From an uncultured Prevotellaceae bacterium (GTDB lineage: Bacteria; Bacteroidota; Bacteroidia; Bacteroidales; Muribaculaceae): a stretch of 64,000 bases of DNA. A program made the translations under genes and the position numbers. The notes under the pieces are model-generated. The model did no database searches. It saw nothing but the letters and a program-made list of their open reading frames with translations, and was not told where the DNA came from. The stretch is taken from contig ONEL01000005.1 of assembly GCA_900316835.1 (NCBI GenBank), positions 1 through 64,000 on the forward strand, given 5' to 3'. How positions within the stretch are numbered: the first letter of the stretch is position 1; every line of letters starts with the position of its first letter. Below are positions 17,410-25,848 of this stretch, in pieces.

Positions 17410-18282
17410 ATGAGTTTGAATATCGTTGTGCTGGCCAAGCAAGTGCCAGACACCCGCAACGTGGGTAAAGATGCGATGAAGGCCGACGGAACCATCAACC
17501 GTGCCGCACTTCCAGCTATCTTTAACCCCGAGGACCTGAATGCGCTTGAGCAAGCGCTTCAGCTCAAGGATGCTCATCCTGGTTCGAAAATAACACTCGT
17601 TACCATGGGCTTGCCTCGCAGTGCCGAGATGGTGCGCGAGAGCTTGTATCGTGGTGGCGACGATGGCGTGGTGCTCACCGACCGACCTCTGGGAGGTGCC
17701 GATACCCTTGCCACTAGTTACTCATTGGCTCAGACCATTCGTCACCTGGACAAGGTGGACATCATCGTGGGAGGTCGCCAAGCTATTGATGGCGACACCG
17801 CACAGGTGGGACCACAAATTGCCGAAAAGCTTGGTCTGCCTCAAGTTACTTATGCCGAGAGTGTGAAGGTGGAAGATGGCATCGCTACCATCAAGCGCCG
17901 CATCGAGAATGGCTTTGAGACTGTGACATGCCCATTGCCACTGGTTGTTACCGTTAATGGCAGTGCCGATGCCTGCCGTCCACGCAATGCTAAGCTCATT
18001 CAGAAGTACAAATATGCTGTAACACCCAGCGAGAAAGCTCAGCTCAGTGAGGAGCGCCAGCGCTTGGTGGAGGCTCGTCCTTACTTGAATATCAAGGAGT
18101 GGGGCGTTGCCGACATTGAGGCCGATCCAGCCCAGATTGGTATGAAGGGGTCGCCCACTAAGGTTAAAACAGTAGTAAACGTTGTGTTCCAGGCTAAAGA
18201 GAGCAAGACCATTGAGGGTGGCGACGAAGCCCAGCTCGAGGGACTTGTGCAAGAACTCATTGCCGATCACATCATTGGTTAA
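17410..18282 (+). CDS. etfB: Electron transfer flavoprotein subunit beta
   Basis: The 290-residue product has the ETF beta fold: MSLNIVVLAKQVPDT at the N-terminus, then GGRQAIDGDTAQVGPQIAE near residues 120-138. The latter segment binds the second nucleotide (AMP or FAD). It pairs with the alpha subunit encoded 8 nt downstream and shuttles electrons from the acyl-CoA dehydrogenase that follows. The DGDTAQVGPQ form of the nucleotide loop resembles the clostridial FixA/EtfB group that includes bifurcating ETFs, whereas mitochondrial-type ETFs read more like DDDCNQTGQ. Whether it bifurcates is an inference. It is cytosolic and the first gene of the operon. Confidence 0.95.
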   Translation: MSLNIVVLAKQVPDTRNVGKDAMKADGTINRAALPAIFNPEDLNALEQALQLKDAHPGSKITLVTMGLPRSAEMVRESLYRGGDDGVVLTDRPLGGADTLATSYSLAQTIRHLDKVDIIVGGRQAIDGDTAQVGPQIAEKLGLPQVTYAESVKVEDGIATIKRRIENGFETVTCPLPLVVTVNGSADACRPRNAKLIQKYKYAVTPSEKAQLSEERQRLVEARPYLNIKEWGVADIEADPAQIGMKGSPTKVKTVVNVVFQAKESKTIEGGDEAQLEGLVQELIADHIIG

Positions 18283-18290
18283 CGCTTTAA

Positions 18291-19334
18291 ATGGAGAAGA
18301 AAACTATGAACGACAAGAATAATTTGATAGTTTACTGCGAGTTTGACGATGGTCACGTTGCCGACGTCAGTCTGGAGTTGTTAACCAAGGGACGTACCCT
18401 TGCCACTCGCTTGGGTGTTAAGCTCGAAGCCCTCATCTTGGGCGATAAACTCGATGGAGTAGAGCAGCAGGTGTTCCCCTATGGTGTTGATGTTGTTTAT
18501 AAGGTTGAGGACGAGCGCCTTTATCCTTACACTTCGCTACCACACTCAAGTGTTGTTATCAATCTGTTCAAGGAAATTGAACCACAAATCTGCCTGATGG
18601 GCGCTACCGTGATAGGTCGTGACTTGGGTCCGCGTGTTTCATCGTGCTTGACCAGCGGCTTGACTGCCGACTGTACCGCACTGGAGATTGGCGACCACAC
18701 CGACCCCATCACTAAGACTGAATATAAGGACTTGCTTTATCAAATCCGTCCCGCCTTTGGTGGCAATATTGTTGCCACTATCGTCAATCCTGAGCATCGT
18801 CCACAGATGGCTACTGTGCGCGAGGGTGTGATGAAAAAGGAAATCTTCGATGCCAACTATCAGGGCGAGGTAATTAATCTCGACGCCAACAAATATGTCG
18901 ACCCCGCAAGTTTTATCGTAAAGATTATCGACCGCGAGGTAGAGAAGTCGAAAGTTAACATCAAGAACTCACCAATCATCGTGGCTGGTGGCTACGGTGT
19001 GGGCAGCAAGGAGAACTTCGACCTTATTTTCCAACTTGCCGATGTGCTGGGTGGAGAGGTTGGCGCCAGCCGCGCAGCTGTGGATGCTGGTTTTGTTGAG
19101 CATGAGCGTCAGATTGGTCAAACTGGTGTTACAGTACGCCCCAAGCTCTACATTGCTTGTGGAATCTCTGGGCAAATTCAGCACGTTGCGGGCATGAACG
19201 AGAGCTCTATCATCATTTCAATCAACAATGATCCCAATGCCCCCATCAACTCGATTGCCGACTATGTTATCACTGGCAATCTGGAGGAGATTATTCCCAA
19301 ACTAATCAAGTATTACAAGAAAAACTCGAAATAA
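18291..19334 (+). CDS. etfA: Electron transfer flavoprotein subunit alpha
   Basis: The 347-residue protein carries the C-terminal FAD-binding domain of ETF alpha: GGYGVGSKENFDLI, GASRAAVDAG, QIGQTGVTVRPKLYIACGISG and INNDPNAPI. Two in-frame ATGs compete. The first (18291) gives MEKKTMNDKN. The second (18306) is preceded by GGAGAAGA at Shine-Dalgarno distance and may be the real start. It forms a heterodimer with EtfB and docks on the acyl-CoA dehydrogenase. It sits between etfB (8 nt) and the dehydrogenase (8 nt), so the three are surely one transcription unit. Confidence 0.95.
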   Translation: MEKKTMNDKNNLIVYCEFDDGHVADVSLELLTKGRTLATRLGVKLEALILGDKLDGVEQQVFPYGVDVVYKVEDERLYPYTSLPHSSVVINLFKEIEPQICLMGATVIGRDLGPRVSSCLTSGLTADCTALEIGDHTDPITKTEYKDLLYQIRPAFGGNIVATIVNPEHRPQMATVREGVMKKEIFDANYQGEVINLDANKYVDPASFIVKIIDREVEKSKVNIKNSPIIVAGGYGVGSKENFDLIFQLADVLGGEVGASRAAVDAGFVEHERQIGQTGVTVRPKLYIACGISGQIQHVAGMNESSIIISINNDPNAPINSIADYVITGNLEEIIPKLIKYYKKNSK

Positions 19335-19342
19335 GATAAGAT

Positions 19343-21049
19343 ATGGCAAATTTCTATAAAGATAATAAGGCGCTGCAGTATCATCTGCACCATCCGCTCA
19401 TGGAGAAGATTGTGGGCATGAAAGAGCGCGACTACACTCAGTGTGAGAAGTTTGACTACGCCCCAGTCGACTTTGAGGATGCAATCGATTCTTACGATAA
19501 AATCCTTGAAATCACTGGTGAAATCGCTGCCGAGGTTATAGCTCCCAATGCTGAGAGTGTTGACAAGGAAGGTCCTCATCATGCTAATGGTCGAGTGGCT
19601 TATGCCAGCAAGACCCAAGAGAACCTTGACGTCACTCGCAAGGCGGGACTCTATGGAGTATCGATGCCTCGACAGTATGGTGGTTTGAATCTGCCCAATG
19701 TCACTTTCTCAATGATGAGCGAGATGATTGCTCAGGCCGATGCCGGTTTCCAGAACGTGTGGAGCCTGCAGAGCTGTATCGACACACTATTTGAGGCTGG
19801 CGATGAAGAACAGTTCCAGCGGTACATTCCACGTGTGTGCAACGGCGAAACCATGTCAATGGACCTTACCGAGCCTGATGCCGGTAGCGACCTCCAGAGC
19901 GTGATGCTCAAGGCTACTCAAGACGAGGACGGCACTTGGCGCCTGAATGGTGTAAAGCGTTTCATCACCAATGGCGATAGCGACATTCACTTGGTGCTCG
20001 CGCGCAGCGAGGAAGGTAGTCACGACGGTCGTGGCCTGTCGATGTTCATTTACGACAAGCGCAACGGTGGTGTCACAGTGCGTCGCATTGAGGACAAGAT
20101 GGGTATTCATGGTAGCCCCACTTGCGAGCTGGTATTTAAGAATGCTAAGGCCGAGCTATGTGGCTCGCGTCGCTTGGGCTTGATTAAGTATGTAATGTCG
20201 CTCATGAACGGTGCCCGTTTGGGTATCACCGCTCAAAGTGTGGGCTTGTGCCAAGCAGCCTATAATGAGGCTATTGACTATGCTCGCAGTCGTGAGCAGT
20301 TCGGCAAAGCCATCATCACTTTCCCTGCTGTGGCCGAGATGATTACTAACATCAAGGCTAAGCTCGACGCTTCGCGCACAATTCTTTATGAGACAGCTCG
20401 TTTTGTCGATATCTACAAAATTTGGGAGCAAATCTCTCGTGAACGCAAGCTCACTGCCGAGGAGCGTGCCGAGATGAAGAAATATAATCGTCTTGCCGAT
20501 GCTTTCACACCACTATCGAAAGCTTCGTCGAGCGAATATGCTAACCAAACCGCCTACGACTGCATCCAGATTCACGGTGGTAGTGGCTTCATGCGTGACT
20601 ACACTTGCGAGCGTCTTTATCGCGATGCGCGCATCATGAACATCTATGAGGGCACTACACAGTTGCAGGTAGTGGCTGCAATTCGCCACGTCACCACAGG
20701 CACTTATTTGGCACAAATGCAGGAGTATGCCGCGGCTCAATATAGCGATGAGGTGGCTCCTCTCAAGGCTCGTGTCGACAAGATGATGGAGCAGTATGAG
20801 CAAGCTATCGAGAAGGTTAAGGGCTTTGAGAACCCCGATTACATCACCTTCCATGCTCGCCGCTTGGTGGAGATGGCAGCCTGGACTATCATGAGCTACT
20901 TGCTGTGCCGTGATGCCAGCTGTGAGCCCGAGCTCTTTCTCCAGTCGGCTAATGCCTATGTACGCTATGCTCAGGCACGCCTCGAGGCTAACGTGAAGTT
21001 TATCAACGATTTCACTCCCGAGGATGAAGCCTGCTACGCGCAAGAGTAA
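19343..21049 (+). CDS. Acyl-CoA dehydrogenase with C-terminal extension
   Basis: The 568-residue flavoenzyme shows the ACAD core: MDLTEPDAGSDLQS (FAD/substrate loop), RFITNGDSDIHLVLAR, then QIHGGSGFMRDYTCERLYRDARI and IYEGTTQLQ, where Glu436 is the expected catalytic base. It is longer than the usual 380 residues because of a short N-terminal addition and an extra helical block from about residue 450 to the end, as in a long Bacteroidota subgroup. It oxidises acyl-CoA to enoyl-CoA, or runs in reverse, with electrons passed to EtfAB. No crotonase, thiolase or CoA ligase lies in the window, so chain length and direction are open. A strong terminator follows. Confidence 0.93.
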   Translation: MANFYKDNKALQYHLHHPLMEKIVGMKERDYTQCEKFDYAPVDFEDAIDSYDKILEITGEIAAEVIAPNAESVDKEGPHHANGRVAYASKTQENLDVTRKAGLYGVSMPRQYGGLNLPNVTFSMMSEMIAQADAGFQNVWSLQSCIDTLFEAGDEEQFQRYIPRVCNGETMSMDLTEPDAGSDLQSVMLKATQDEDGTWRLNGVKRFITNGDSDIHLVLARSEEGSHDGRGLSMFIYDKRNGGVTVRRIEDKMGIHGSPTCELVFKNAKAELCGSRRLGLIKYVMSLMNGARLGITAQSVGLCQAAYNEAIDYARSREQFGKAIITFPAVAEMITNIKAKLDASRTILYETARFVDIYKIWEQISRERKLTAEERAEMKKYNRLADAFTPLSKASSSEYANQTAYDCIQIHGGSGFMRDYTCERLYRDARIMNIYEGTTQLQVVAAIRHVTTGTYLAQMQEYAAAQYSDEVAPLKARVDKMMEQYEQAIEKVKGFENPDYITFHARRLVEMAAWTIMSYLLCRDASCEPELFLQSANAYVRYAQARLEANVKFINDFTPEDEACYAQE

Positions 21050-21067
21050 CTTATAGCTTAAAGAGTT

Positions 21068-21107
21068 AAAAATGGGAGATTGCCGTCACTGGCATCTCCC
21101 ATTTTTT
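21068..21107 (+). terminator. Terminator of the etf operon
   Basis: A 16-bp stem with a one-base bulge (21068-21084 with 21091-21106) and a 6-nt loop ends in six T residues. Confidence 0.85.
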
Positions 21108-21153
21108 GTTGCCTGGTGGTGAACTTTGCAACTTGGTTGCAAAAGTTTTAGTC

Positions 21154-21161
21154 TATCTTTG
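21154..21161 (+). promoter_or_regulatory. -7 box for the metal ATPase
   Basis: TATCTTTG lies 30 nt before the start codon. No clear -33 TTTG at 19-20 bp. No obvious operator palindrome for a metal sensor is seen. Confidence 0.5.
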
Positions 21162-21191
21162 TGGCGTGAAATTGTTTAAAACATAAATATT

Positions 21192-23267
21192 ATGGCACAT
21201 AATCATCATAACGAGCACGATGAGCATCATGATGGATGTTGTTGCTCTCACAACCACGAGCATGAACATAACCATTGCCACGAGCATGAACACGAACATG
21301 AACACGAGTGTGATCATGACCATTGTGGCTGTCACGGGCATGAACATCATGGTTGTGGCTGTCACCACCATCATGAGCATGGCAGTGTGAAAAAGAAACT
21401 AATGCTCATCGTGGTTACCGCAATACTGCTGGGACTGGCTGTTCTTGTCGAGAAAACATGCAATCTCGCAACTTGGCAATTACTGCTGGTATACTTGGTG
21501 CCTTATCTGCTCATTGGATATGAGACACTCAAGGAAGCTGCCGAGGGGCTTGCTCATGGCGATGCCTTCAATGAGCACTTCTTGATGTCGATAGCCACCA
21601 TTGGAGCTCTGGGCATTGGTTTCCTTCCTGGAGCCGAGACACAGTTTCCTGAGGCGGTGTTTGTGATGTTGTTCTTTCAGGTGGGAGAGATGTTTGAGGG
21701 CTATGCCGAGGGGCAGAGTCGCAAGAGCATTGCTCACCTCATGGACATCAGGCCCGACGTGGCAAGTGTTGAGCGCAATGGAGAGGTGATTACGATGTCG
21801 CCAGCCAATGTGGCTGTGGGCGAGACAATAGTGATAAAACCTGGTGAGAAAATTCCGCTTGATGGAGTGGTGATAGAGGGAAGCACGTCGCTCAACACGG
21901 TGGCTCTCACTGGCGAGAGCGTGCCACGTGATGCCACGGTCGACGACGAGGTGGTGTCGGGTTGTGTTAATTTGAGTGGAGTGATAAAGATGCGCACCAC
22001 CAAAACCTATGGCGAAAGCACCGTGTCGAAGATTATCAACCTCGTTGAAAATGCCAGCCAGAGCAAGTCACGTAGCGAGTCGTTTATCACACGTTTCGCT
22101 AGAATTTACACTCCCATAGTGGTCTTTGCGGCTATTGCTGTGGCTGTGGTTCCGCCATTATTTAGTGGCGACTTTGTGGGTACATTTTCCACTTGGCTTT
22201 ATCGTGCGCTTATGTTCTTGATTGTGTCATGCCCATGCGCGCTGGTAATAAGCGTTCCGTTGTCGTTCTTTGGTGGTATTGGTGGTGCTTCACGCAAGGG
22301 TATATTAATAAAAGGTTCTAATTATATTGACGCGCTTTCGCAGGTGGATACCGTGGTCTTCGATAAGACTGGAACGCTCACTCATGGGCAGTTTGCCGTG
22401 TCGGCTGTTCATCCTGAGAGTTGCGATGAGCGCCACCTGTTGCATCTTGCCGCCCATGTGGAGCATTTCTCCACTCACCCCATTGGTGCAGCACTGCGCG
22501 ATGCATTCCCCGATGAGGCTACCGATGGTTGCCTTGTGACCGATGTCGAGGAAGTTGCCGGCAAGGGAGTTCGTGCCCGTGTGGGGAACGATCTTGTGTG
22601 TGTGGGTAACACTCGCATGATGGATGCTGTGGGTGCCAAGTGGAGCGATTGCGACCATGTGGGAACCATTATCCATGTGGCGATAAATGGCGACTATGCG
22701 GGCCACATCGTTATCAATGATAAGGTGAAAGACGATAGTCTTACCGCCATCAAGCTACTCAAGAAACTGGGCGTGGGGCGCACCTTTATGCTCACCGGCG
22801 ACAGGCTTGAAGTGGCACAAGAAGTAGCGCAAAAGCTTGGCATAGATGGCTTTAGTGCCGAGCTAATGCCTGCTCAAAAGGTGGATTATATTGAAAAAAT
22901 GTTAAGTGAAAAACATTTGGGAAAAACATTAGCTTTTGTGGGCGATGGTATCAACGATGCTCCAGTGCTGGCGAGAGCCGACGTGGGAATTGCGATGGGA
23001 GGACTAGGCAGCGATGCTGCTATCGAAGCTGCCGACGTGGTAATCATGGACGACAAGCCATCAAAGATTGCACTTGCCATGAGCATTGCGCGGCGAACCC
23101 TTGGCATCGCTAGGCAAAATGTGTGGTTTGCGATAGGAGTAAAACTTGTGGTACTATTGCTCGCCACATTAGGCCTTGCCACCATGTGGATGGCTGTCTT
23201 TGCCGACGTTGGTGTCACAGTCCTTGCCGTCCTCAACGCCATGCGGGCACTTAGAGCGAATTCATGA
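21192..23267 (+). CDS. Zn/Cd/Pb-exporting P1B-type ATPase with His/Cys-rich N-terminal tail
   Basis: The 691-residue pump has the P1B signature Cys347-Pro-Cys349 in a membrane helix, the phosphorylation site DKTGTLT at Asp391, a TGES actuator loop (LTGESVP) and GDGINDAP in the P domain. The late helix contains KLVVLLLATLG and MWMAVFADVG, as in ZntA-like zinc/cadmium/lead exporters. In place of a ferredoxin-like HMA domain, the first 65 residues are a tail with about 27 His and 9 Cys, a plausible metal-collecting device. It should export divalent soft metals from the cytoplasm. The gene is alone; no MerR or ArsR regulator is adjacent. Confidence 0.93.
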   Translation: MAHNHHNEHDEHHDGCCCSHNHEHEHNHCHEHEHEHEHECDHDHCGCHGHEHHGCGCHHHHEHGSVKKKLMLIVVTAILLGLAVLVEKTCNLATWQLLLVYLVPYLLIGYETLKEAAEGLAHGDAFNEHFLMSIATIGALGIGFLPGAETQFPEAVFVMLFFQVGEMFEGYAEGQSRKSIAHLMDIRPDVASVERNGEVITMSPANVAVGETIVIKPGEKIPLDGVVIEGSTSLNTVALTGESVPRDATVDDEVVSGCVNLSGVIKMRTTKTYGESTVSKIINLVENASQSKSRSESFITRFARIYTPIVVFAAIAVAVVPPLFSGDFVGTFSTWLYRALMFLIVSCPCALVISVPLSFFGGIGGASRKGILIKGSNYIDALSQVDTVVFDKTGTLTHGQFAVSAVHPESCDERHLLHLAAHVEHFSTHPIGAALRDAFPDEATDGCLVTDVEEVAGKGVRARVGNDLVCVGNTRMMDAVGAKWSDCDHVGTIIHVAINGDYAGHIVINDKVKDDSLTAIKLLKKLGVGRTFMLTGDRLEVAQEVAQKLGIDGFSAELMPAQKVDYIEKMLSEKHLGKTLAFVGDGINDAPVLARADVGIAMGGLGSDAAIEAADVVIMDDKPSKIALAMSIARRTLGIARQNVWFAIGVKLVVLLLATLGLATMWMAVFADVGVTVLAVLNAMRALRANS

Positions 23268-23319
23268 TAATCTATATATTAAAAAATAAGCAATGTTTTT
23301 TAATTCAATGATTTTTTTT

Positions 23320-23327
23320 TAAATTTG
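23320..23327 (+). promoter_or_regulatory. -7 box for the secreted 178-residue protein
   Basis: TAAATTTG lies 28 nt before the start codon. The -33 region is a poly-T stretch without TTTG. Confidence 0.5.
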
Positions 23328-23355
23328 CAAATCACTAATTAAATGATTTAAATTT

Positions 23356-23892
23356 ATGAAAAATCTAGCTTTATTTTTTTTATTGATCTCGTTGTTGGCT
23401 ACTAGTGCCAATGCGCAAAAGAAATATGTGCCTAAACGTGGTGACTACACTTTCAGAACTCAGGTCTGCACCTCGGTCGACGAAGATGGTGATTCGGTCG
23501 TAGATTCCATTATAACTTATGTCACCAACAAGAAAGGCACTTACACACTGGTAAGTCACCCACAGCCTCTCAACCCTGAACAGTGGACAGGATTTGGTGA
23601 TATCGTCGAGGACGATATCAACTTCGATGGCATTCCCGACCTCATGATTTGCCTTGGACCCATCAACGCATTTGGTGGCTTTACTTATGATGGATATGTG
23701 TGGAATCCCAAGCGAAACAAGTTCATCCAGGTTGAAGATTTTGATCTAATCATGGCCCCCGAGTTCGACAAGAAACACAAGACAATTACAGGAACCTATA
23801 GAGTTGACAATGAGTTTGAAGTGTCTACCTATAAACTGAAAAACAACAAAGCCCTCCTCATCAAGTCAACGCGCTTCACCGAGAAGGAATAA
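23356..23892 (+). CDS. Small secreted protein with an FG-GAP/Ca-loop-like motif
   Basis: The 178-residue protein has a Sec signal peptide (about 1-20, ending ANA) and a compact beta-rich domain. Residues 77-90 (EDDINFDGIPDLMI) match the D-x-N-x-D-G-x-x-D loop seen in FG-GAP/VCBS-type calcium-binding repeats, followed by YDGYVWNPKRNKF. Such proteins are common in Bacteroidota and are mostly uncharacterised. It is probably periplasmic or secreted. It is monocistronic and converges on the HAD phosphatase gene. Function not known. Confidence 0.7.
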   Translation: MKNLALFFLLISLLATSANAQKKYVPKRGDYTFRTQVCTSVDEDGDSVVDSIITYVTNKKGTYTLVSHPQPLNPEQWTGFGDIVEDDINFDGIPDLMICLGPINAFGGFTYDGYVWNPKRNKFIQVEDFDLIMAPEFDKKHKTITGTYRVDNEFEVSTYKLKNNKALLIKSTRFTEKE

Positions 23893-23935
23893 ACCCAATT
23901 AAACACTTTAAGTAACAGTGTTTAAAATTATTTAT

Positions 23936-23984
23936 AATGTCCTCAAAGTGTCATCGCTGGCAAAAGCATGCTTTTGAGGACATT
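23936..23984. terminator. Bidirectional hairpin between convergent genes
   Basis: The arms AATGTCCTCAAAG (23936-23948) and CTTTTGAGGACATT (23971-23984) pair with one bulge across a 22-nt loop. It lies between the secreted protein gene and the HAD gene. Confidence 0.6.
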
Positions 23985-23991
23985 GTTGTGT

Positions 23992-24636
23992 TTAAAAGTA
24001 CAGTAGATTGTTGATAGAGTCAATTATGTAGGTTGGGTCGGAGTGCTGAAGCTGCTCTGGGCTAGAGTTGCCCCAAGTGACGGCACAGGTTGAAGCACCG
24101 GCACGGTTGCCCATCTCAATGTCGACTGGCATGTCGCCCACTACAAGAGTCTCTTGTGGCAAGAAATCAAGCCTCTTCATGATTGTGAGTACTGCCTCGG
24201 GATGAGGTTTGGGGTGCTCCACGTTGTCGCAGCCTAGCACAAGAGAAAAAACTTGCCTCACTCCCAGCATCTCGAGCAAATCCACAAGCGATGCGTGGGA
24301 GCGTGAAGATGCCACCGCAAGGGTGATGTCTTGCTCATGCAAAGTGCTGAGAGTGTGACTCATGCCAGGGAATAGGGTGGGGGTGAGATGGTGCTTGTTG
24401 ATATCGAAGATGCGACAGTATGTGTCGGCACATTGTTGAGCGGTCTGGTCGTTAATGCTTGGGTAGATGTGCTTGAAGCATTCCCAAAGTGGTAACCCAA
24501 TGGTTGTGGCACATTGCTCGTCGCTTGCCACTTGGAGCCCCATTTCACTAATGGTAGCCTGCATGGTGGTGAGGATAATGTGCCGCGTGTCGGCAACAGT
24601 ACCGTCAAAGTCAAATATTACAAGCTTATATTTCAT
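23992..24636 (-). CDS. HAD-superfamily hydrolase, phosphoglycolate phosphatase-like
   Basis: The start at 24636 (MKYKLVIFDFDGTVADT) is chosen because the -7 box lies 8 nt upstream and the only earlier start is a TTG. The 214-residue product has motif I DFDGTVADT with both catalytic aspartates, motif II in the form of a Ser (VASSRS), a Lys in CDNVEHPKPHPEA, and motif IV VVGDMPVDIEMG. The cap between residues 15 and 85 is the helical C1 type seen in Gph and beta-phosphoglucomutase relatives. The substrate is probably a small phosphorylated metabolite and cannot be read from sequence. It stands alone, divergent from the ABC transporter. Confidence 0.88.
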   Translation of the reverse strand: MKYKLVIFDFDGTVADTRHIILTTMQATISEMGLQVASDEQCATTIGLPLWECFKHIYPSINDQTAQQCADTYCRIFDINKHHLTPTLFPGMSHTLSTLHEQDITLAVASSRSHASLVDLLEMLGVRQVFSLVLGCDNVEHPKPHPEAVLTIMKRLDFLPQETLVVGDMPVDIEMGNRAGASTCAVTWGNSSPEQLQHSDPTYIIDSINNLLYF

Positions 24637-24644
24637 AATCAATG

Positions 24645-24652
24645 CAAAGTTA
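24645..24652 (-). promoter_or_regulatory. -7 box for the HAD gene
   Basis: TAACTTTG on the minus strand lies 8 nt before the chosen start codon, which predicts a leader of only a few bases. Confidence 0.5.
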
Positions 24653-24695
24653 TATTATTTTGCATTAATAAGTGCATTGTAAATGAAAAAATGAG

Positions 24696-24703
24696 TACCT
24701 TTG
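24696..24703 (+). promoter_or_regulatory. -7 box for the ABC importer operon
   Basis: TACCTTTG lies 26 nt before the lipoprotein start codon. The leader is too short for a cobalamin riboswitch, and no Fur-like palindrome is evident. Confidence 0.5.
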
Positions 24704-24729
24704 TCAAAGAATAAAACACTACAATAATA

Positions 24730-25848
24730 ATGCGTAAAATATTATCGACACTCCTTCTCATGCTACTTTTTGTTGCATGTCGTGGCACGGGAAGCGACAA
24801 CAATTTGAAAACCCAGGGTGACTCGGTGATAACCGAGGCTAAACTCATTTCAATAACTCATGCACAGGGCTACACTCAAGTAGAGATAAAAGACCCATGG
24901 AAGCAGGGACGCACTTTGCACACCTATCTGCTGGTACCCGCAAGTGAGCAACTGCCAGCTAATATGCCTAAGGGCACTGTGGTGCGCACTCCGGTGAAAA
25001 ACGTGCTGGTTTACTCGTCGGTTCATTCGGGTGTGCTGCGAGAACTTGGTAGCGATGACGTTGTGAAAGGGGTGTGCGATGCTCAGTATTTCAATGATTC
25101 TATAATAGATGCCGGGCTCAAAGATGGCACTATCACCGACTGTGGAAACTCAATGCAGCCCACAGTGGAAAAGGTGATCGCGATGAAGCCCGATGCTATA
25201 CTGCTCTCGCCCTATCAGGATGCTACCTATGGGCAAATCACAAAACTCAATGTTCCCATCATTGAGTGTGCCGATTACATGGAATATACACCCCTAGGGC
25301 GTGCCGAGTGGATAAAATTCTATGGTGAGCTGGTTGGTAAGCCACAGGTGGCCGATAGCATCTACAATGCTGTGGTTAAGGAGTATAATCGCATTAAGGA
25401 ATATGTGGCCAGCAACAAGCTTGTTCGCCCCATGGTGCTTACTGAAAATGTGATTAGTGGCATTTGGAATGTGCCTGGTGGGCAGAGCTACATGGCGCAG
25501 TTTATCAAGGACGCCGGTGGTGACTATCCATGGGCCGACGATAAGAATACCGGGTCGTTGACACTCGATTTCAATCAAGTGCTCGCTAAGGCGCAAGCTG
25601 CCGACTACTGGCTGCTGAAAGCCCCCAGCATCCACACTCTTGCCGACCTCAAGGGCAGTTACTCGCTCAACGACCAGTTTAAAGCCTACAAAACCGGAAA
25701 TGTATATGTGTGCGATACCGACAAGATTCATTTCTTCGACCGCTTCCCATTCCACCCCGAAGTGCTCCTTCAAGAGTACTTCAGGATTTTCCACCCCGAG
25801 GTTCCTGGCGACAAGACTTTAGTGTTTTTTCAAAAGATTGAAAGCTGA
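24730..25848 (+). CDS. Substrate-binding lipoprotein of a BtuF/FecB-type ABC importer
   Basis: The 372-residue protein begins with a lipoprotein signal peptide (LLLMLLFVAC, Cys at residue 17). The mature part has the helical-backbone binding-protein fold of the siderophore/cobalamin class. Its first lobe contains NVLVYSSVHSGVLRELGSDD and VEKVIAMKPDAILLSP, the second contains NVISGIWNVPGGQSYMAQFIKDAGG. It should deliver iron-siderophore, haem or a corrinoid to the FecCD-type permease encoded next, whose start overlaps this gene's stop (TGATG). The substrate cannot be assigned. No TonB receptor is adjacent. Confidence 0.88.
   Translation: MRKILSTLLLMLLFVACRGTGSDNNLKTQGDSVITEAKLISITHAQGYTQVEIKDPWKQGRTLHTYLLVPASEQLPANMPKGTVVRTPVKNVLVYSSVHSGVLRELGSDDVVKGVCDAQYFNDSIIDAGLKDGTITDCGNSMQPTVEKVIAMKPDAILLSPYQDATYGQITKLNVPIIECADYMEYTPLGRAEWIKFYGELVGKPQVADSIYNAVVKEYNRIKEYVASNKLVRPMVLTENVISGIWNVPGGQSYMAQFIKDAGGDYPWADDKNTGSLTLDFNQVLAKAQAADYWLLKAPSIHTLADLKGSYSLNDQFKAYKTGNVYVCDTDKIHFFDRFPFHPEVLLQEYFRIFHPEVPGDKTLVFFQKIES

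Noticed and set aside
24662..24729. Cobalamin riboswitch or Fur box before the ABC importer
   Set aside because: The leader after the -7 box is about 26 nt and shows neither a B12-box nor a clear palindrome.
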